From NCBI GenBank assembly GCA_003554505.1, contig PWGS01000234.1, positions 1 to 7,813 on the forward strand: DNA of 7,813 nt. The letters run 5' to 3'. Positions 1-5,470 of this stretch are shown here, piece by piece. Numbering within the stretch: position 1 is the stretch's first letter; each line of letters opens with the position of its first letter. The notes beneath the pieces were generated by a model. That model did no database searches and had not been told where the DNA came from. It saw only the letters and a list, made by a program, of their open reading frames with translations. A program made the position numbers and the translations under genes. The DNA is from Desulfonatronospira sp. Lineage in GTDB: Bacteria > Desulfobacterota > Desulfovibrionia > Desulfovibrionales > Desulfonatronovibrionaceae.

Positions 1-40
1 CCGGGCGGCTTGCAGGCTTGAAACAAGGCAGGAAAAAAAC

Positions 41-70
41 AAAAAAGCTTCGATTCCTGCGAACCGAAGC
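41..70 (-). terminator. Intrinsic terminator of the tRNA-Leu gene
   Basis: On the minus strand a 7-bp stem (GCTTCGG at 70-64 with TCGAAGC at 53-47, one G-T pair) closes a 10-nt loop and is followed directly by six T (46-41) and, after one other base, a second T-rich run. It starts 17 nt after the encoded CCA end of the tRNA, so it fits a rho-independent terminator for a single-gene tRNA transcript. Positions 1-40 hold nothing else I can support. Confidence 0.85.
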
Positions 71-86
71 CTTGATAATCAAAATA

Positions 87-173
87 TGGTGCCGAGGGGG
101 AGACTCGAACTCCCACGGGGTGATCCCCACTAGACCCTGAACCTAGCGTGTCTACCAATTCCACCACCTCGGC
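87..173 (-). tRNA. tRNA-Leu, anticodon CAG
   Basis: An 87-nt class II tRNA including an encoded CCA end. The acceptor stem is GCCGAGG (173-167) paired with CCTCGGC (97-91), with discriminator A and then CCA at 89-87. The D arm carries the usual GG of the D loop. The anticodon stem CTAGG/TCTAG closes the loop TTCAGGG, placing anticodon CAG at 139-137, which reads CUG leucine codons. The long variable arm is a GGGG/CCCC hairpin, and the T arm is GGGAG-TTCGAGT-CTCCC. The long variable arm and the leucine-type acceptor and D arm support tRNA-Leu over tRNA-Ser or tRNA-Tyr. It lies alone between its own promoter and terminator. CUG is the dominant Leu codon in the genes of this window, so this is probably a major tRNA species. 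Confidence 0.97.
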
Positions 174-185
174 ATGTCTTTTTGT

Positions 186-214
186 AATATAGTTTTTTCC
201 CCTTCTTTTGACAA
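186..214 (-). promoter_or_regulatory. Sigma70-type promoter of the tRNA-Leu gene
   Basis: On the minus strand, TTGTCA (214-209) is followed by exactly 17 bp and then TATATT (191-186), five of six matches to each sigma70 consensus box. Transcription would begin near 179, about 6 nt before the mature tRNA 5' end at 173. The correct spacing and distance to the tRNA make this the best-supported promoter of the window. Confidence 0.8.
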
Positions 215-311
215 CCCCCATTTTCATGGAAATTTTGAAAAGCTACAAACAGCTGACAATCAGCAGAAGCCTTTGTCTGACTTTCCAAACCGCAACGTAC
301 GGGAAACACCC

Positions 312-340
312 TTGACTGCCGTTTCAAAAGATTTCACCAT
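312..340 (+). promoter_or_regulatory. Weak candidate promoter for the phosphodiesterase gene
   Basis: TTGACT at 312-317 is a good -35 box. Seventeen bp later stands CACCAT (335-340), which keeps only the A at position 2 and the AT ending of a -10 box. The start codon is 40 bp further on. The rest of the 174-379 gap is AT-rich and holds the tRNA promoter on the other strand; I see no gene in it. Confidence 0.25.
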
Positions 341-379
341 GCAGAAAGCCCAAAATCAAGCATAAAGGAGCTGCCCCGC

Positions 380-2188
380 TTGCAGATCAAAAAACAGGCC
401 TTGAACATCGTTTCAGACCTTAAACGCTGCTTCCGGCCCCTTTTCATCTACCATCTTTTCTTCAGTATCCTGGCTGTCATGCTGCTGGCGCCCGCATCAG
501 CATGGATCACCACCAGGGGCCTCACAACCACCGGGCATCCCATGATCAGCCACCAGGAAATGCTTGAATTTTTCCTGTCCCCTGCGGGAATGGCCTGGGT
601 AATGGCAGTGGGCACCCTGACCGTGCTTATAATCTTCATCCACCACGCCGGGATGATCTATATCTCGTCCAGGTCCTGCAGCGGCCGCTACCGCCTGGCT
701 TCCTCGGCCCTGATCCGGGTGGGGCGCAATCTGCCATCCCTGCTGACCCTGGCGCTTATTCAAGTGGCGGCTCACCTGCTCGTGGCAGCCCCTTTTATAA
801 TCCTTATGGGTGTGGTCTGGATCATTCTGCTCGGCGACTATGACCCATACTTTCTCGTCTCCCGGAAGCCTGCAATTTTCTGGATATATTGTGCGTTATG
901 TGCCCCCGTGGCCCTGGGCATGCTTGTCTGCAACGGGCTTCTTTCCCTTCGCTGGTTCATGGCCCTGCCGATAATACTTCTGGAAAAATCAAGCCCCTTG
1001 AAAGCCTTGAGGCAAAGCTCAGGACTTGCCAGGGGATATATCAGGCGAATCGCTGTACTGGTCCTTGGCCTGGCCCTGCTGATATTCATCCTGCCCGGTC
1101 TTATAGCCGTGTTGTTCGATGTCCTGGGCGGGCTTGTCCTGGGCCTTCTCCCGGAAAGATTCCCTGTACTGGTCCCTGCAGTATTGCTCTTTATCAGCTG
1201 TTACCTGATAATCGCCATACTTATCAGCTTTGCGGGCACAGCTGCCAACAGCCTGCTCATATTCAATATTTACAAGGAGATTACCGGCTTTGAACCTGTC
1301 CCGGAAAGCTCCTTTGCTCCGAAACGGAGCAGAATACTGGCCTGGAGCGCTGAACTCATCCTCCTGGCATTCGCCCTGGGCCAGGCCGGCTTCATAGTGC
1401 ACTCCTTTTTCGATTTCCAGGACCATGTCTACATAAGTGCACACAGGGGCAGCTCCATGCTGGCTCCGGAAAACACCATCCCGGCCATTGAAAGGGCCAT
1501 TGCCGACGGCGCGGATTACGTGGAAATCGATGTCCGTCTCACTGCCGATAAAGTGCCCGTGCTCCTGCACGACCGGGATCTGCGCCGGGTGGCAGGCAAG
1601 CCGGTGCCCGTCTGGGAGATGGACCTGAAAGAGGTGCGGCGTCTGGACGCCGGCTCATGGTTTCACCCCAGGTTTGCCGGGGTGGGCATCCCCACCCTGG
1701 AGGAAGTCATCGAGGTAGTGGACGACCGGGCCAGGATCTACCTGGAAATCAAGCCCAGCCGGCACACCCCGGATCTCACAAGGATCGTGGTGGAGCTGTT
1801 ACAGGACAAGGACTACGTGGACCGGGTCCTTCTGGGAGCAATGGATCCGGAGATACTGAGAGAAGCCAGAAGCCTGGAGCCGGAGATCCGCACTTCCCTT
1901 TTTGTACATACAGCAATAGGCGAGCCGGACAGAAGTCTCCTGGATGCCCTGGGGCTGCGCGCGGCCATAACCACGGTGCAGGATATCCAGCAGGCCCGCC
2001 GGCACGGGCATGAACTGCATGTCTGGACCGTAAACGACAGAAGGGAGATGTCCAGGTTCATAGACATGGGCGTGGACAATATCATTACCGACCGCCCCGA
2101 GGTCCTGGCCGAGCTCCTCCGGGAGCGGGCAGAGCTGTCCAATGCCGAACTGATTCTGGTGAAGCTGCGCCACTGGCTCAGAGACTAG
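380..2188 (+). CDS. Membrane-anchored glycerophosphodiester phosphodiesterase
   Basis: Predicted to hydrolyse glycerophosphodiesters to glycerol 3-phosphate and an alcohol. The protein has 602 residues. Residues 1-345 are a membrane domain with about seven hydrophobic segments (around 20-42, 70-97, 118-152, 163-190, 221-257, 262-296 and 318-342), like the membrane domain that precedes some Gram-positive and clostridial GDPD enzymes. Residues 350-585 are the GDPD TIM barrel: HRG at 355-357, ENT at 364-366, EID at 382-384, HD at 397-398, the E456/K458 pair in LEIKP, and HVWTVN at 547-552. These give both catalytic histidines and the metal-binding acids, so it looks active. The start is TTG, chosen because AAAGGAG (364-370) stands 9 nt upstream and the reading begins with a charged stretch before the first membrane segment. 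The barrel could face either side of the membrane. It is a single gene, convergent with the methyltransferase. The substrate and the link to phospholipid turnover are inferred from the family. Confidence 0.93.
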   Translation: MQIKKQALNIVSDLKRCFRPLFIYHLFFSILAVMLLAPASAWITTRGLTTTGHPMISHQEMLEFFLSPAGMAWVMAVGTLTVLIIFIHHAGMIYISSRSCSGRYRLASSALIRVGRNLPSLLTLALIQVAAHLLVAAPFIILMGVVWIILLGDYDPYFLVSRKPAIFWIYCALCAPVALGMLVCNGLLSLRWFMALPIILLEKSSPLKALRQSSGLARGYIRRIAVLVLGLALLIFILPGLIAVLFDVLGGLVLGLLPERFPVLVPAVLLFISCYLIIAILISFAGTAANSLLIFNIYKEITGFEPVPESSFAPKRSRILAWSAELILLAFALGQAGFIVHSFFDFQDHVYISAHRGSSMLAPENTIPAIERAIADGADYVEIDVRLTADKVPVLLHDRDLRRVAGKPVPVWEMDLKEVRRLDAGSWFHPRFAGVGIPTLEEVIEVVDDRARIYLEIKPSRHTPDLTRIVVELLQDKDYVDRVLLGAMDPEILREARSLEPEIRTSLFVHTAIGEPDRSLLDALGLRAAITTVQDIQQARRHGHELHVWTVNDRREMSRFIDMGVDNIITDRPEVLAELLRERAELSNAELILVKLRHWLRD

Positions 2189-2281
2189 ATCCGGCATGCA
2201 TTCAGGCAGAGATGCCCTGGACAGCAACCTGCTCAGGGTTGTAACTTCACGTTTCGCGCTTGACGCAAAATGGGAAGAAAA
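2189..2281. other. Short convergent intergenic gap without a clear terminator
   Basis: Ninety-three bp between two converging stop codons. The only hairpin I see is GGCAT/ATGCC (about 2193-2216, 14-nt loop), and it has no T-run on either strand. No gene or promoter is visible. Confidence 0.5.
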
Positions 2282-2935
2282 TCAAAAGACGCTTTCTTCC
2301 TGTTTGCGCATAAGGACCACGTTTGCAGCCGGAACCTCCATGTTCCAGCCGAATATCCCGGCCAGAACCTCGAAGGTCCGGATTCTGTAAAACACCACAT
2401 GGGTAGGATCCCGGCGGTAATACCCCTGCCCGAAGTCCTGAGAATCCTCCAGAAAACAGGTCATGATCCCCAGCACCCCGCCGGGGCGGAGCATCTGGTC
2501 CAGGAGGGAGAATTCCCGGTAAGGCCGGTGAAAATGTTCCGCGGTTTCGCTGCAGGCAATAAAATCATACTGCTGCTCCAGGGCTTCTTTGCGGGGATGA
2601 AAGAAAGCATCGTAGAGCTCCACGCGGTGCCCGGCTTCCTTGAGCATCATGGCCAGGGCCGGACCAGGGCCGCAGCCGTAGTCCAGGCCGAAGCTTTGGC
2701 CGGGAACCTTCTGCAGCAGGGGCTCTGCCAGCCTTTTCAAAAACCTCCTGTAGCCGGGATCAGCCGGGTCATTGTTGTGCTCCTGGTAGCGCTTCACTTC
2801 CTCGTTTGCATCCGGCAGCGTTTTTTCATCAAGAAAGACCGCCCGGCACCTGGAACAACTCCAGTACGAAAGCTCATTCTGCTGATAAAAAATGTCCGGA
2901 TCTCCTCCAAGGCAAACCCGGCAATGCGTATCCAT
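2282..2935 (-). CDS. Class I SAM-dependent methyltransferase with N-terminal zinc-binding cysteines
   Basis: A 217-residue cytosolic protein. The N-terminus has two CxxC pairs (C5/C8 and C27/C30) spaced like a small zinc ribbon. A Rossmann methyltransferase domain follows: motif I is LDYGCGPG at 84-91, an acidic residue at the end of strand 2 is D109, a DFIACSE strand lies at 124-130, and the post-core LRPGGVLGIMT lies at 149-159. The later DPTHVVFY (176-183) is typical of methyltransferases related to the Methyltransf_23 group. The methyl acceptor cannot be told from sequence. I chose ATG at 2935 over a TTG at 2992: it puts the zinc motif at the N-terminus, and GGGGA lies 10 nt upstream, though that ribosome site is weak. 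The gene is convergent with the phosphodiesterase (93-bp gap) and divergent from the lipid kinase, so it is probably transcribed alone. Confidence 0.88.
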   Translation of the reverse strand: MDTHCRVCLGGDPDIFYQQNELSYWSCSRCRAVFLDEKTLPDANEEVKRYQEHNNDPADPGYRRFLKRLAEPLLQKVPGQSFGLDYGCGPGPALAMMLKEAGHRVELYDAFFHPRKEALEQQYDFIACSETAEHFHRPYREFSLLDQMLRPGGVLGIMTCFLEDSQDFGQGYYRRDPTHVVFYRIRTFEVLAGIFGWNMEVPAANVVLMRKQEESVF

Positions 2936-2994
2936 TTGACTTTGTTCCCCGTTTCTGTGACCTGTACCTGAAATTGTTACCAGGAAAAACAAGT

Positions 2995-3642
2995 ATGCCC
3001 CAACCCCGCAAACAAGACCCTCAAAGCCGCCCAGATCCAGGGTTTCTACCCTTCAGGCGCGAGCTTATGCGCAAGTCCCTGCATGTTCTGGCCCTGGTCA
3101 TTCCGGCCACCATGCTCCTTCTGGGCAATACCCCCTCCATGCTTATCTTTGGTTCTTTTGCCGCCCTGGGCATAGGCCTGGACATTATACGGGCCGGCAA
3201 AGCCCCTTTGAATCACTGGATTGCATATTTTTTCGGCTCTCTTATGCGCCCCCGGGAAAAGGAACTGCCGCAGGGTAAAGTGGTTGTCAACGGTGCAACC
3301 TGGGCCATGATCTCGGCCTTTATTCTGGTCCTTTTCTTCCCTGTGCAGGTGGCGGCCTTCGCCTTTACCATATTCATGCTGGGAGACGCTGCTGCTGCCC
3401 TGGCGGGACGCCGCCTGGGCCGCATCCGCCTGGGCGGAAGCACCAAGACCCTGGAAGGATCCCTGGCCTTTCTGGCAACTGCTCTGCTTATCTCCCTGTT
3501 TTTCCCGGGAATACATTTCTGGCACGGTGCGGCCTCGTCCCTGGCTGCCTGCATCGCAGAAGCCCTGCCCATCCCCCTGGACGACAACCTGCGCGTCCCC
3601 CTGGTTGCTGCCTTGGCCTTGCTGGCAGTACAGTACTTTTAA
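2995..3642 (+). CDS. Integral-membrane polyprenol/phytol kinase-like protein (dolichol kinase, CDP-diglyceride synthetase-like family)
   Basis: A 215-residue membrane protein with about six hydrophobic segments. It carries the marks of the family that includes SEC59 dolichol kinase, VTE5 phytol kinase and relatives of CdsA: RRELMRKSLH near the N-terminus (21-30, with R26, K27, H30), MLGDAAAALAGRRLG (128-142), the nucleotide-binding STKTLEGS (149-156) and a closing E189...DDNL...VPL (196-203). Family members transfer phosphate from CTP to an isoprenoid alcohol or lipid, and the length matches small bacterial versions. The start is ATG at 2995 because AGGA (2982-2985) stands 9 nt upstream. The reading frame is open further upstream, but that part overlaps the divergent methyltransferase and looks non-coding. 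The 59-bp gap to the methyltransferase start must hold both promoters; I find no convincing box pair. The true lipid substrate is unknown. Confidence 0.88.
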   Translation: MPQPRKQDPQSRPDPGFLPFRRELMRKSLHVLALVIPATMLLLGNTPSMLIFGSFAALGIGLDIIRAGKAPLNHWIAYFFGSLMRPREKELPQGKVVVNGATWAMISAFILVLFFPVQVAAFAFTIFMLGDAAAALAGRRLGRIRLGGSTKTLEGSLAFLATALLISLFFPGIHFWHGAASSLAACIAEALPIPLDDNLRVPLVAALALLAVQYF

Positions 3643-3668
3643 CCCTCCCTGCAACATACATCCCTGTG

Positions 3669-3698
3669 TTGACTATCCCTGAAAAACTGTACTAAAAA
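3669..3698 (+). promoter_or_regulatory. Candidate promoter of the mrp operon
   Basis: TTGACT at 3669-3674 is followed after 18 bp by TAAAAA (3693-3698) in an A-rich stretch; a 15-bp alternative is TACTAA (3690-3695). Transcription would begin near 3705 and give a leader of about 140 nt before mrpF. The -35 is good but the -10 is weak. Confidence 0.3.
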
Positions 3699-3724
3699 AC
3701 AAAATAGTCCATTATCGTGCGCAA

Positions 3725-3846
3725 GTCCAACCCGGACAGATCCTGTCCGGAAACTTTTCCCTGCGGCTGCCTTGACGGACTTACGCAGTACACCCCGGAC
3801 AAAAAAGTATTGTCCAACCATATCACCTCGATGTTGGAGACCAGCA
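3725..3846 (+). promoter_or_regulatory. Candidate cis-regulatory leader of the mrp operon with alternative pairings
   Basis: Five segments can pair in two exclusive ways: S1 CCGGACAG (3732-3739), S2 CTGTCCGG (3743-3750), S3 CCGGACA (3795-3801), S4 TGTCCAAC (3811-3818) and S5 GTTGGAG (3833-3839). S5 holds the mrpF ribosome binding site GGAG at 3836-3839. In one state S1 pairs with S2 and S3 with S4, which frees S5. In the other, S2 pairs with S3 (7 bp) and TCCAAC of S4 pairs with GTTGGA (6 bp), which buries the ribosome site. A further stem, CTGCG (3761-3765) with CGCAG (3784-3788), sits between S2 and S3. The pairings are read directly from the sequence; a regulatory role and any ligand are inference. 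I do not recognise it as a known riboswitch class. Confidence 0.4.
3732..3757 (+). terminator. Strong GC-rich hairpin: terminator of the lipid kinase or part of the mrp leader
   Basis: CCGGACAG (3732-3739) and CTGTCCGG (3743-3750) form a perfect 8-bp stem with loop ATC. The following AAACTTTTCC is only a poor U-tract. It lies 90 nt after the kinase stop codon. It may end the kinase transcript weakly, or be the first stem of the switch-like leader described at 3725-3846. Confidence 0.5.
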
Positions 3847-4125
3847 ATGCAGATATTTTATCTGGCCCTGGCCTGTTTTCTACTTTTAAACATCCTGGCC
3901 GGGCTCTGGAGGGTCATGCAGGGGCCCACTCCTGCTGACCGCATGGTTTCAGCTCAGCTTTTCGGCACCACCGGGGTGGCCATCCTGCTGGTCCTGGCTC
4001 AGGCCCTTGAAGCCCCTTATATCCGCAATGCAGCCCTGCTTTTTGCCCTGCTCATGATCATGGCCGTTTTGTCCTTTGTGCGCAAAAGCACCCCCAAGCA
4101 AGGCCAAACAGGGGATGGACCGTGA
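3847..4125 (+). CDS. mrpF: Mrp-type cation/proton antiporter subunit F
   Basis: A 92-residue membrane protein with three hydrophobic segments, the usual size for MrpF/MnhF/PhaF (MbhB in hydrogenases). The diagnostic stretch is RVMQGPTPADRMVSAQ (22-37) between the first and second membrane segments, followed by the LFGTTGVAILLVLA helix and a third helix ending in SFVR. In the complex MrpF is one of the small subunits at the interface that includes MrpE and MrpG. The ATG at 3847 was chosen because GGAG (3836-3839) is 7 nt upstream; earlier in-frame codons add a non-hydrophobic segment without a ribosome site. It is the first gene of the operon in this window, with no mrpE in front. The end overlaps mrpG by 4 nt (GTGA), which suggests translational coupling. 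Confidence 0.93.
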   Translation: MQIFYLALACFLLLNILAGLWRVMQGPTPADRMVSAQLFGTTGVAILLVLAQALEAPYIRNAALLFALLMIMAVLSFVRKSTPKQGQTGDGP

Positions 4126-4415
4126 TATTCGACATTATAAGCATCATCCTTTGCCTGGCCGGAGCCTTTTTTTTCCTGGGGGGAACCGTTGGGCTTCTGC
4201 GTTTCCCGGACAACTACAGCCGGCTGCATGCCCTGACCAAGGCCGACAACCTGGGCCTGGGCTTCATCGTACTGGGACTTATGTTTACAAGCAGCGCCCT
4301 GCCTGAAATCATCAAGATGGGACTCATCTGGCTGCTGGCCCTGGTGGGCAGCTCCAGCGCCTGCTACTTCATCGGCCACTACATCTATCGTCTGCCTTCG
4401 CAGGAGGAGGAGTAA
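4122..4415 (+). CDS. mrpG: Mrp-type cation/proton antiporter subunit G
   Basis: A 97-residue protein with three membrane segments. The family signature of MrpG/MnhG/PhaG (MbhC) is clear: GGTVGLLRFPDNYSRLHALTKADNLG (about residues 20-45), with the conserved RFPD, RLH and KADNLG elements. It is a small structural subunit of the antiporter in the cytoplasmic membrane. The start is GTG at 4122, overlapping the mrpF stop, with GGGGA (4111-4115) 6 nt upstream. The C-terminus ends in QEEE, whose codons double as the purine-rich ribosome binding site of the next gene. That gene begins at the very next base after the TAA. Confidence 0.94.
   Translation: MIFDIISIILCLAGAFFFLGGTVGLLRFPDNYSRLHALTKADNLGLGFIVLGLMFTSSALPEIIKMGLIWLLALVGSSSACYFIGHYIYRLPSQEEE
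4401..4412 (+). promoter_or_regulatory. Doubled strong ribosome binding site for the TTG-started mrpB fusion
   Basis: AGGAGG occurs twice, overlapping, at 4402-4407 and 4405-4410, inside the last codons of mrpG. It stands about 5-8 nt before the TTG at 4416. This strong site supports the unusual start codon, which follows the mrpG TAA with no gap. Confidence 0.75.
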
Positions 4416-5345
4416 TTGGCCCTGCTGCTGGACATGCTGGTGGCTTTTGCCCTGGTGGCCACCGCCTGGAGGATAATGCGCTCTCCGGGCCATTTCCAGG
4501 CCGTGGTGCTCTTTATCACCTTCGGGCTTCTTTTGTCCCTGGCCTGGGCCAGGCTGCACTCCCCGGACATCGCTCTGGCCGAGGCCGCCGTGGGCGCCGG
4601 ACTGGCCGGAGTGCTTCTTCTGGATACCCTGAGAGCCGTGGCCCCGCCGGGTACAGTCAAGGCAGGGGCGCATTTTTCCTGGCTGCTCTTTCCCTGCCTG
4701 CTTCTGGCGGGTCTTCTTTCCCTGTCCATCATGCACATTCAGCCGGACATCCATGGGCTGAGCCGGGCGGTGGCGGCAGGCATGCAGGCCACCAGCCTGG
4801 AATACCCGGTCACGGCGGTACTTCTGGATTTCAGGGGCTACGACACCTGGCTGGAACTGGGGGTATTGCTGGCAGCGGTCCTGGGCCTTCTGTGCGTGCG
4901 CCGGAAAAACAGCATCCGGGCTCCCCTGCTGCCTGCCCCGGCCGAGCCCGTGGGGCGCTGGCTCATAAGCATCCTTTTGCCCATTATCATCCTGGTGGGA
5001 GGGTTTCTCCTCTGGCTGGGGGCTTTTGCCCCCGGGGGCGCATTTCAGGCCGGGGTGGTCTGGGCTGCAGGCGGAGTACTCCTCTGGCAGGCCGGCCATC
5101 CATCCCTGGGAGCTTTGCCGGGAAGCCTGTGGCGCGTAAGCGCGGTGCTGGGCTTTGCTCTTTTCTGGGTTCTGGCGGCAGCGGCCCTGATTCGAAATGA
5201 ACCAATGCTCACCCACCCCCAGGCCAAGGGCTGGATCCTGGCCGTGGAATATGCCGCAGCCCTGTCCATCGCGGTATGCCTTACCAGCCTGGCTATTGGT
5301 GGACAGAAATCAGAAGTCAGAGGTCAGGGGTCAGGGGACAGATAA
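4416..5345 (+). CDS. mrpB: Fused antiporter subunit: MrpA C-terminal domains (MbhD/MbhE-like) plus MrpB
   Basis: A 309-residue polytopic membrane protein made of three parts usually found separately. Residues 1-73 are a DUF4040/MbhD-like domain with PDIALAEAAVGAGLAG (50-65, including E56). Residues 85-162 match the MbhE-like end of MrpA, with TAVLLDFRGYDTWLELG (133-149). Residues 180-296 are an MnhB/MrpB domain with APGGAFQAGVVWAAG (205-219) and the VEYAAALSIAV helix near 277-287. In classical operons the first two parts form the C-terminus of MrpA; in Mbh hydrogenases all three are separate genes (MbhD, E, F). The fusion is thought to help form the Na+ path beside the antiporter-like subunits. 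The start is TTG with a strong doubled AGGAGG. The last 13 residues (QKSEVRGQGSGDR, 297-309) and the stop codon come entirely from a 7-bp tandem repeat, so the native C-terminus was probably near residue 296. Confidence 0.9.
   Translation: MALLLDMLVAFALVATAWRIMRSPGHFQAVVLFITFGLLLSLAWARLHSPDIALAEAAVGAGLAGVLLLDTLRAVAPPGTVKAGAHFSWLLFPCLLLAGLLSLSIMHIQPDIHGLSRAVAAGMQATSLEYPVTAVLLDFRGYDTWLELGVLLAAVLGLLCVRRKNSIRAPLLPAPAEPVGRWLISILLPIIILVGGFLLWLGAFAPGGAFQAGVVWAAGGVLLWQAGHPSLGALPGSLWRVSAVLGFALFWVLAAAALIRNEPMLTHPQAKGWILAVEYAAALSIAVCLTSLAIGGQKSEVRGQGSGDR
5304..5345 (+). repeat. 7-bp tandem array, type 1 (CAGRRGT), overlapping the end of mrpB
   Basis: Six contiguous heptamers: CAGAAAT, CAGAAGT, CAGAGGT, CAGGGGT, CAGGGGA and CAGATAA. 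They start at residue 297 of the MrpB fusion, and the last unit contains its TAA stop. The CAG start of each unit is invariant and positions 4-7 drift. The last unit plus one base also reads AGATAAC, the motif of the second array. Confidence 0.85.
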
Positions 5346-5350
5346 CGAAT

Positions 5351-5417
5351 GTAACTGTTCACCATGATAATTGGTTTTGCCAAAAAAAAGTACGCACAAA
5401 ATGTGCTGAACAGTTAC
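5351..5417. mobile_element. 67-bp MITE-like inverted-repeat element in the mrpB-mrpC gap
   Basis: A perfect 11-bp inverted repeat, GTAACTGTTCA (5351-5361) and TGAACAGTTAC (5407-5417), bounds the element. Inside are two small hairpins: TTGG/CCAA (5371-5383) and GCACA-AAA-TGTGC (5394-5406). Directly outside the arms lie TAACGAAT (5343-5350) and TAACAAAT (5418-5425), an 8-bp direct repeat with one mismatch that looks like a target duplication. Four of the eight bases are the TAAC core of the surrounding array, so chance is not excluded. It is too short to encode anything. A REP-like or regulatory hairpin is the alternative. Confidence 0.5.
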
Positions 5418-5449
5418 TAACAAATAACCGATAACCGATAACTGATAAC
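5415..5449 (+). repeat. 7-bp tandem array, type 2 (NNNTAAC)
   Basis: Five contiguous heptamers: TACTAAC, AAATAAC, CGATAAC, CGATAAC and TGATAAC. TAAC is constant and the first three bases vary. The array ends 21 bp before the mrpC start, so it forms part of the mrpC translation leader. Its first units overlap the right arm of the inverted-repeat element. Confidence 0.8.
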
Positions 5450-5470
5450 ATAGTACAAGCGGATAAAGTC

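Noticed and set aside
252..264. Small hairpin GCTGA-CAA-TCAGC
   Set aside because: A 5-bp stem with no T-run and no conserved position; expected by chance in a 200-bp gap.
174..365. 63-codon plus-strand reading frame upstream of the phosphodiesterase
   Set aside because: It begins in the tRNA 5' flank, overlaps the tRNA promoter on the other strand, has no ribosome site and shows no recognisable protein pattern.
2936..2992. TTG start at 2992 for the methyltransferase
   Set aside because: It would add 19 residues before the zinc-binding cysteines with no clear ribosome site and would occupy the whole divergent promoter region.
2806..2994. Longer N-terminus for the lipid kinase (in-frame start at 2806)
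   Set aside because: The extra 63 codons lie on top of the methyltransferase gene and have no family resemblance; ATG at 2995 has AGGA at a good distance.
2936..2994. TTGACT at 2936 as a promoter for the lipid kinase
   Set aside because: No acceptable -10 box lies 15-19 bp downstream.
3772..3846. Earlier start for mrpF and a -35-like TTGACG at 3772
   Set aside because: The upstream codons encode a polar segment not found in MrpF proteins, there is no ribosome site there, and no -10 box follows TTGACG at 16-18 bp.
4017..5216. 399-codon minus-strand reading frame across the mrp genes
   Set aside because: It is Gln/Gly/Pro-rich low-complexity translation opposite strongly conserved membrane genes, a shadow of GC-rich codon use.
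5304..5451. CRISPR array
   Set aside because: The units are 7 bp and contiguous, with no spacers and no cas genes; these are simple tandem repeats.
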